Shown here one piece after another: positions 59,078-64,000 of a DNA stretch of 64,000 nt. The stretch comes from Pseudoflavonifractor sp050943825. GTDB taxonomy: Bacteria; Bacillota; Clostridia; Oscillospirales; Oscillospiraceae. The position numbers and the translations under genes were made by a program. The stretch is taken from NCBI RefSeq assembly GCF_050943825.1, contig NZ_JBMNPX010000001.1, positions 372,001 through 436,000 of the forward strand. Direction: 5' to 3'. Numbering within the stretch: the first letter of the stretch is position 1; each line of letters starts with the position of its first letter. The notes under the pieces were generated by a model. The model searched no databases. It was given only the letters and a program-made list of their open reading frames with translations, and was not told the DNA's origin.

Positions 59078-60226
59078 ATGTACAGACACGAGACAGCATT
59101 ATGTCCGCAAAACCGCTGCTGGCTGGAAATCGACCTGAATCGCCTGCGAAAAAATTGGGAAGCCGTCCGTTCCTTCTGTACCAAAGGCTGCGAACCCATG
59201 GCCGTGGTAAAATGTAACGGGTACGGTCTTGGTGCGGTACGAATCGCACAGGAGTTGGAAGCCGCAGGCTGTACTATTTTTGCTGTCGCCGATCTGGAAG
59301 AAGCTCTCGAACTACGCCAGGCAGGCATCTGCTCGCCGCTCTTCCTCCTGGGTCCAATTGCGCCCTCTGATGTAGCTATTGCCGCAGAGAAAAACGTCAT
59401 TGTCCCCATTGTGGATGTTCCACACGGACGCGCCTTATCTGCAGCAGCAGTATCCCATGGTTTGCGTCTCCGGACACATATAAAAGTCGATGTCGGCCTT
59501 ACCAGGCTGGGCATTCCAGTACCCGGAAGAGAAACGGATGCAGCATCCGAGGTGCGCAGCATACTGGCTCTTCCCGCCATTACCAACGAAGGAATCTTTA
59601 CACATATCTCCGGTATGATGGATCCAGAACTCGACTACTTAAATGTCAGCCAAGTCGAGCTCTTCCAAAGGTTTATTCAATGCCTGGGAGACGAAGGCAG
59701 ACACCTGAAAAAGCACTGCGCCAGCAGTCTGCTCTTCCTTCGTCATCCTGAGTATCACATGGATTATGTGCGCCTCACATCTGTATTCCTCGGTATCCAG
59801 AAGGGTGCCTCCAGTCCCCATCTCCAATGTGTTGCTGCATTAAAAGCAAGACTTCTGCAGATCAAACACGTTCCAAAGGGTACAAGCATCGGGTACTGGA
59901 TGAGCTATGTTGCCCAACAGGATATGCAGGTCGGCATCGTAGGCATCGGCTATGGTGATGGACTCATTCGCTCTCTTGTGTCAGGTGCAGAGATGAGCAT
60001 ATGCGGAAAACGCGTCCCGGTGGTAGGAAAACTCTCTATGACCTTTGCCGCAATTGATATTACATCCGTACCCGAGGCCAAGGTTGGGGATGTTGTAACA
60101 GTTTTTGGCTCTGGGGATGACTGCCCCACCGTTTGGGACTATGCTGATTTGTATGGGGGACACCCCTGTGAAGTACTTACCATGCTAAAGGATCGCATTC
60201 CCAAGAAATATATCCAACAAGAATAA
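59078..60226 (+). CDS. Alanine racemase-like PLP enzyme
   Basis: 382 aa, fold type III. The PLP Lys is Lys45 in MAVVKCNGYGLG; further motifs are IKVDVGLTRLGI and the catalytic Tyr in GIGYGDGLIR. Several conserved spots differ from housekeeping Alr: GKLSMTFAAIDIT where R-x-S-M-D is usual, and VRLTSVFLGI where v-R-P-G-x-x-x-Y-G is usual. It is likely an amino acid racemase with altered substrate preference (for example Ser or another amino acid). Coupled to the MarR gene; no terminator clearly seen after it. Confidence 0.87.
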   Translation: MYRHETALCPQNRCWLEIDLNRLRKNWEAVRSFCTKGCEPMAVVKCNGYGLGAVRIAQELEAAGCTIFAVADLEEALELRQAGICSPLFLLGPIAPSDVAIAAEKNVIVPIVDVPHGRALSAAAVSHGLRLRTHIKVDVGLTRLGIPVPGRETDAASEVRSILALPAITNEGIFTHISGMMDPELDYLNVSQVELFQRFIQCLGDEGRHLKKHCASSLLFLRHPEYHMDYVRLTSVFLGIQKGASSPHLQCVAALKARLLQIKHVPKGTSIGYWMSYVAQQDMQVGIVGIGYGDGLIRSLVSGAEMSICGKRVPVVGKLSMTFAAIDITSVPEAKVGDVVTVFGSGDDCPTVWDYADLYGGHPCEVLTMLKDRIPKKYIQQE

Positions 60227-60402
60227 GCGTTCTTGCGGCTCGGTCTCCAGTCGAAAATTACTCAGAGTTTTGACCCTTTTAACCCCGCAAACTATTGGAA
60301 ATACAGGGATTCTACCGTTGGTTTACCTCCTCCCACCACAAAGCGGTTGCCAAATTTCCTCCGCTCCGCTATGCTGGAGACAGAAAGAAGGAGGTGCCAC
60401 AT

Positions 60403-61680
60403 ATGGACAGTATCCGAACCGGCAGCTTTATCGCCTTCCTCCGTCGGGAGAAGGGCATGACTCAGAAGGAGCTGGCCTCTCTGTTAGGCGTCAGCGACAA
60501 GGCAGTCAGCAAATGGGAACGCGGCGAGAGTTATCCCGAGGTTACCTTGTTCCCCGCTCTGGGCGCAATTTTGGGTGTTACTGCCGATGAATTGATGGCA
60601 GGGGAACGCCGCCCTCAGGCTCCCGCAGAAGCCCCCGAACCAGTCCGCGTCCCCGAGCAGGCCCTTTATCCCCTCCTGATGGACAATGTCCGGGAGAAGG
60701 CAGCCCGCAGCGCCCTGCTGGCCTGGCTGCTGGTGGTATTTGGCTTTTTGGTCAAGTATGCTTTCTCCGGCAACAGCCTCAGCGAAGGCGCACTCTTCCC
60801 CTGGCTGGCCCCCGGGGCCGCCGCCCTGCTGGGCATCGGCGGCGCGGTGCTCCTCTTCCTGGCCTCCGGACAGTTCTCCGCCTCCCGGCGGCAGTACCAC
60901 GCCATGTCCGGCCTCACCGACAGCCGCACCCTCTCCCCCTATATTCTGCTCTTCGCCCTCACCGCGCTGTTCCTGCTGTCCAGCCTGACTCTGGACGCCA
61001 TGGTAGGCAGCAGCGTGCTCAATGCTAAGAGTGACAGCCTAGTGGTTCTCAAATCCAGCACCATCAATCTCTCCATTGTGTCCGCCTGTGTACTGGCCGC
61101 CGCCAACCTGGCCATCCGCCGTTGGGGTGACCGGCGGCCTGACCGTCCGGACAAGCTGGAGATGGCTGTTACCCTTCTGACTACTCTTGTGACTGTGGTG
61201 GCCGCCCTTCTGCTAATCCGTTTTCTGTGGGACGCAGTGGAGCAGGGGCTTTATCAGCGGCCGCCTCTGCCCGACCTGGGCGAGGACAGCCCCCAGTATG
61301 GTGGATTCGACTACCTCAAATATCTGGTGTCCGGCCTTCAGTACGGTCTGCCCGGCGTGGCTCCCACACTCTTCGGCGGCATCGGGGTCTGTGCTCTGCT
61401 CAACCTGTTCTGGATGGTCCGGCGGCGGGACCTGCGCAGCGTGGTGTGTGGCCTGTCCAATCTGGCTATCCCCGGTCTGGTGCTTGGCTGCTTTGACTTT
61501 TGGTTCAAGTTGGCTCCCTTTTACAGCGCGTGGAACGAAACCTGGAACGGCACTGATTCCACCACCTTCCTTTTTGTCGTGGTAATCGGTCTGTTCGACC
61601 TGTTCCTGGCTGCCGCCCTCACCCTCCGGCATCTGGCGGGCGCGGCAGTGCCGGTCCGTCAGCGCACCGCTGATAACTGA
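60403..61680 (+). CDS. HTH protein with multi-pass membrane domain
   Basis: 425 aa. Residues 1-65 are a Cro/C1-type HTH (MTQKELASLLGVSDKAVSKW, then FPALGAILGVTADELMAGE). A Pro-rich linker (RRPQAPAEAPEPVRVPEQ) leads to a domain with seven or eight hydrophobic segments. It is commonly annotated only as a helix-turn-helix protein. The start at 60403 (MDSIRTGSFIAFL) has AAGGAGG upstream. GC returns to the high level seen in most of the window. Targets and signal unknown. Confidence 0.8.
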   Translation: MDSIRTGSFIAFLRREKGMTQKELASLLGVSDKAVSKWERGESYPEVTLFPALGAILGVTADELMAGERRPQAPAEAPEPVRVPEQALYPLLMDNVREKAARSALLAWLLVVFGFLVKYAFSGNSLSEGALFPWLAPGAAALLGIGGAVLLFLASGQFSASRRQYHAMSGLTDSRTLSPYILLFALTALFLLSSLTLDAMVGSSVLNAKSDSLVVLKSSTINLSIVSACVLAAANLAIRRWGDRRPDRPDKLEMAVTLLTTLVTVVAALLLIRFLWDAVEQGLYQRPPLPDLGEDSPQYGGFDYLKYLVSGLQYGLPGVAPTLFGGIGVCALLNLFWMVRRRDLRSVVCGLSNLAIPGLVLGCFDFWFKLAPFYSAWNETWNGTDSTTFLFVVVIGLFDLFLAAALTLRHLAGAAVPVRQRTADN

Positions 61681-61689
61681 AATGCTCAT

Positions 61690-61719
61690 GGGCGGGCGGA
61701 AAAATTTTTCCGCCCGCCC
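61690..61719. terminator. Terminator-like palindrome after the membrane HTH gene
   Basis: A perfect 30-bp palindrome, GGGCGGGCGGAAAAA and its complement, nine bases past the stop. The A5/T5 centre lets each strand read a GC stem around an AT loop; the U tract is only inside the loop. Confidence 0.6.
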
Positions 61720-61731
61720 TGAAATTTCTGC

Positions 61732-61761
61732 TTGACATTTTCCTCCATCTGCGCTTATAAT
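61732..61761 (+). promoter_or_regulatory. Promoter of the trpB T-box transcript
   Basis: Consensus TTGACA (61732-61737), 18-bp spacer, consensus TATAAT (61756-61761). Confidence 0.88.
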
Positions 61762-61767
61762 TTAGCA

Positions 61768-62110
61768 AAGCAAATCGATAAACCAATGACGAAGAGGAGT
61801 AGCCCGGAGAGAAAGCCTCCCAGAGAGCCGCGGATGGTGGAATCGCGGCAGGCGGACGCCGGGTGAATGGACTTCCGAGGGCACAGCGAACGGGCCGAGG
61901 CCTCAGTAGCGCGACGGGGACTCCACCCGTTATCAGGGGAGCCTGCGTTTTTGGACGTGGGAAAGTGAGCGGGCATACGGCGCACCGTATGTCAATCCGG
62001 GTGGTACCGCAGAGGTCTTCGGCCTTTGTCCCAGAGAACAGAAGTTCTGGGACGAGGGTCTTTTTTGTTGCCTTCTCCCAGAACAGCACCAGCAAAAATA
62101 CTGAGAAGGA
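61768..62110 (+). promoter_or_regulatory. Tryptophan T-box leader of trpB
   Basis: The specifier region reads GTGAA-TGG-AC with the Trp codon at 61868-61870, identical in form to the trpXYZ leader. The T-box CCGGGTGGTACCGCAGAGG is at 61997-62015. A terminator stem GTCCCAG/CTGGGAC (62028-62034, 62047-62053) is followed by six T at 62061-62066. The Stem I start contains GAGGAGTAGC (AGTA motif). Read-through should occur when tRNA-Trp is uncharged. Confidence 0.93.
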
Positions 62111-62119
62111 GCGATTACC

Positions 62120-63502
62120 ATGACAAAGATTCCTCACCGCCTGTACCTCACCGAAGACCAGATGCCCCGCCAGTGGTACAATCTCCGGGCTGACATGAAG
62201 GAACAGCCCGATCCCCTTCTGAACCCGGGTACCCTGGAGCCCCTCAAAACCGAGGAACTCTACCCCATCTTCTGTGAAGCCCTGGCCAGGCAGGAGATGG
62301 ACGGCCAGACCCGCTACTTTGATATTCCCGAGCCGGTCCGGGAGGTCTACAAGATGTACCGCCCCTCTCCCCTCATCCGGGCCTATAACCTGGAGAAGGC
62401 TCTGGGCACCCCCGCGAAAATCTACTACAAGTTCGAAGGCAACAACACCTCCGGCTCCCACAAGCTCAACTCCGCCGTGGCCCAGGCCTACTACGCCAAG
62501 GAGCAGGGCATCACCCGGCTCACCACCGAGACCGGCGCCGGCCAGTGGGGCACCGCCCTGGCCGAGGCGTGCAGCTACTTCGGTATTGACCTGGACGTAT
62601 TCATGGTCAAGTGCTCCTACGAGCAGAAGCCCTTCCGCAAGGCGGTAATGGGGGTCTTTGACGCCAATGTGACTCCCTCCCCCTCCATGACCACCGAGGC
62701 GGGCCGGAAAATCCTGGCCGAGAACCCGGGCACCACCGGCAGCCTGGGCTGCGCCATCTCTGAGGCGGTGGAGTCCGCCGTCTCCACCCCCAACTCCCGG
62801 TATGTGCTGGGCAGCGTGCTCAACCAGGTGCTCCTCCACCAGTCCATTATCGGTCTGGAGAGCGCCCTGGCCATGGAGCAGCTGGGCGAGTACCCCGACG
62901 TGGTAGTAGGCTGCGCCGGCGGCGGCTCCAACCTGGGCGGCCTCATCGCCCCCTTCATGCGGGATAAGCTGACCGGCGTGAAGAACCCCCGTATTGTGGC
63001 GGTGGAACCTGCCTCCTGCCCCTCCTTTACCCGCGGCAAGTACGCCTATGATTTCTGCGACACCGGCAGGGTCACCCCCATGGCCCGGATGTACACCCTG
63101 GGCAGTGGCTTCATCCCCTCCGCCAGCCACGCCGGCGGCCTGCGCTACCACGGCATGAGTCCCATCCTGTCCAAGCTCTACCACGACGGGTATATGGAGG
63201 CAGTGAGCTATAGGCAGACCGAGGTCTTCGAGGCTGCTGTTCTCTTTGCCAAGCTGGAGACCATCCTCCCCGCCCCCGAGTCGGCCCACGCTATCAAGGG
63301 CGCTCTGGTCGAGGCTATGAAGTGCAGGGAGACCGGCGAAGAAAGGACCATTCTCTTCGGTCTCACCGGCACCGGCTACTTCGACATGACCGCCTATGAG
63401 TCCTACCTCAGCGGCTCCATGAACGACCACGTCCCCACCGATGAAGAGCTCCAGAAGGGCTTCGATACCCTGCCCGACATTCCCCAGAACAAAAACATCT
63501 GA
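62120..63502 (+). CDS. trpB: Tryptophan synthase beta chain, TrpB2 type
   Basis: 460 aa, PLP fold type II. The PLP Lys is in FEGNNTSGSHKLNSAVAQAY; ETGAGQWGTALAEA is the COMM-domain hallmark, and the phosphate loop is CAGGGSNLGGLIAPF. The extended N-terminus (RLYLTEDQMPRQWYNLRADM) and length above 440 aa mark TrpB2, the form that often acts without TrpA and can make Trp from indole and serine. No trpA follows; a terminator ends the unit. The Trp T-box confirms the role in tryptophan supply. Start at 62120 with AAGGAG upstream. Confidence 0.95.
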   Translation: MTKIPHRLYLTEDQMPRQWYNLRADMKEQPDPLLNPGTLEPLKTEELYPIFCEALARQEMDGQTRYFDIPEPVREVYKMYRPSPLIRAYNLEKALGTPAKIYYKFEGNNTSGSHKLNSAVAQAYYAKEQGITRLTTETGAGQWGTALAEACSYFGIDLDVFMVKCSYEQKPFRKAVMGVFDANVTPSPSMTTEAGRKILAENPGTTGSLGCAISEAVESAVSTPNSRYVLGSVLNQVLLHQSIIGLESALAMEQLGEYPDVVVGCAGGGSNLGGLIAPFMRDKLTGVKNPRIVAVEPASCPSFTRGKYAYDFCDTGRVTPMARMYTLGSGFIPSASHAGGLRYHGMSPILSKLYHDGYMEAVSYRQTEVFEAAVLFAKLETILPAPESAHAIKGALVEAMKCRETGEERTILFGLTGTGYFDMTAYESYLSGSMNDHVPTDEELQKGFDTLPDIPQNKNI

Positions 63503-63508
63503 GCACAG

Positions 63509-63546
63509 AAAAGCCCCCGGGCCGCTTTGCGGCCCGGGGGCTTTTT
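63509..63546. terminator. Bidirectional terminator after trpB
   Basis: A stem of at least 16 bp (63509-63525 with 63529-63546) and loop TTT, flanked by A4 and T5. It lies between convergent trpB and the NUDIX gene. Confidence 0.95.
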
Positions 63547-63556
63547 ATGTATCATG

Positions 63557-64000
63557 TCAGTCAAATTCCGGCTGCCAGCACTCGTCCTCGGCAGCCCGGT
63601 AGCACATGGCAATCTGCTCCGCCGTTGTCTTGTCCTCACACAGAGGCGGCAGGCTGTCCTGGTCAAACCAGCCGCTGGCCACGGTCTCCAGATTGGCCTG
63701 GAACTCGCCTCCCACCAGCTGGCAGAGGACAAACACCTTGCAGATGCCGTTGAGGAAGGCGGGTGTATTGTGCCGGTTGCGGTCCTGAAGAGCGATAATC
63801 CGCTCCGCCATGACGGCCAGACCGGCCTCCTCCCGGACCTCCTTTTCCGTGTTGTCCCGGATACTCTGATCCACGTCCACCCATCCGCCCGGCAGCGACC
63901 ACAGGCCATTGTTCTCCTGCACCAAGAGAATCTTTCCCTCCTGGAACACAGCCGCCCGGGTCTCCAGCTTGGGGGTCTGGAAGCCTGTCTCACAGCAGAA
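63557..64000 (-). CDS. NUDIX hydrolase, N-terminus beyond window edge
   Basis: About 148 codons seen, open to the window end. The NUDIX box is GGWVDVDQSIRDNTEKEVRE followed by EAGL; the essential REx2E-like part is present, while the first Glu of the consensus is Gln, as in some YjhB-like relatives. Upstream residues (FCCETGFQTPKLETRAAVFQ) continue the frame, showing that the Met at 63949 is not the real start. The family with an N-terminal extension of this type includes ADP-ribose pyrophosphatases; the substrate is not certain. Confidence 0.85.
   Translation of the reverse strand, partial: FCCETGFQTPKLETRAAVFQEGKILLVQENNGLWSLPGGWVDVDQSIRDNTEKEVREEAGLAVMAERIIALQDRNRHNTPAFLNGICKVFVLCQLVGGEFQANLETVASGWFDQDSLPPLCEDKTTAEQIAMCYRAAEDECWQPEFD

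Noticed and set aside
60227..60402. An attachment site or flanking repeat at the right end of the low-GC segment
   Set aside because: The stretch looked unlike its surroundings, but no matching copy was found near 50125-50218 and no tRNA gene is present.

Overview
This window looks like chromosomal DNA from a GC-rich, spore-forming member of the Clostridia, most like the gut Oscillospiraceae (Flavonifractor / Lawsonibacter / Intestinimonas type). The evidence is the spoIIAA-spoIIAB-sigF operon, the murB-rapZ-yvcK-whiA cluster, T-box leaders, a CIRCE/HrcA site, an SLH-domain surface protein and Gram-positive Shine-Dalgarno sequences (AGGAGG-like) before nearly every gene. No tRNA, rRNA, CRISPR array, insertion sequence or prophage was recognised.

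Layout. 1-4.1 kb: a truncated glycosyltransferase, a small HTH repressor facing a 115-codon unknown gene across a promoter that carries two matching inverted repeats, the sporulation sigma-F operon and a lipoprotein. 4.1-9.6 kb: a cluster of five hairpins, valS with its own T-box leader, a small lipoprotein, a TSCPD protein and an anion permease. 9.7-12.9 kb: a three-gene ABC importer (trpX-trpY-trpZ type) behind a T-box whose specifier codon reads UGG (Trp). 13-23.3 kb: a drug/metabolite transporter, HAD phosphatase, PcrA helicase, membrane-anchored HTH protein, NSS sodium symporter, aldehyde dehydrogenase and cardiolipin synthase. 23.3-36.4 kb: core replication, envelope and repair genes (dnaE, whiA, yvcK, rapZ, murB, mreB, comFC with a ribbon-helix-helix partner, recD2). 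36.5-46.5 kb: an SLH protein, a MacAB-like efflux operon diverging from a two-component system, and a MATE pump. 46.6-50.2 kb: heat-shock genes hsp20 (perfect CIRCE) and clpB.

50.2-60.2 kb has visibly lower GC and a different gene texture. It holds an EamA transporter and a probable catabolic cluster: a Mop-like molybdenum hydroxylase with its [2Fe-2S] domains fused and no FAD subunit, an NhaC-type antiporter, an enolase-superfamily enzyme and two tandem isochorismatase-fold proteins (one lacking canonical catalytic residues). This faces a MarR regulator fused in one transcription unit with an alanine-racemase-like enzyme. The combination is not a pathway I can name and is the best candidate here for an undescribed system.

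60.4-64 kb: another membrane-bound HTH protein, a TrpB2-type tryptophan synthase beta chain behind a second UGG T-box, and a truncated NUDIX hydrolase. The two Trp T-boxes link tryptophan import (12 kb) with TrpB2 (62 kb), so both should respond to uncharged tRNA-Trp.
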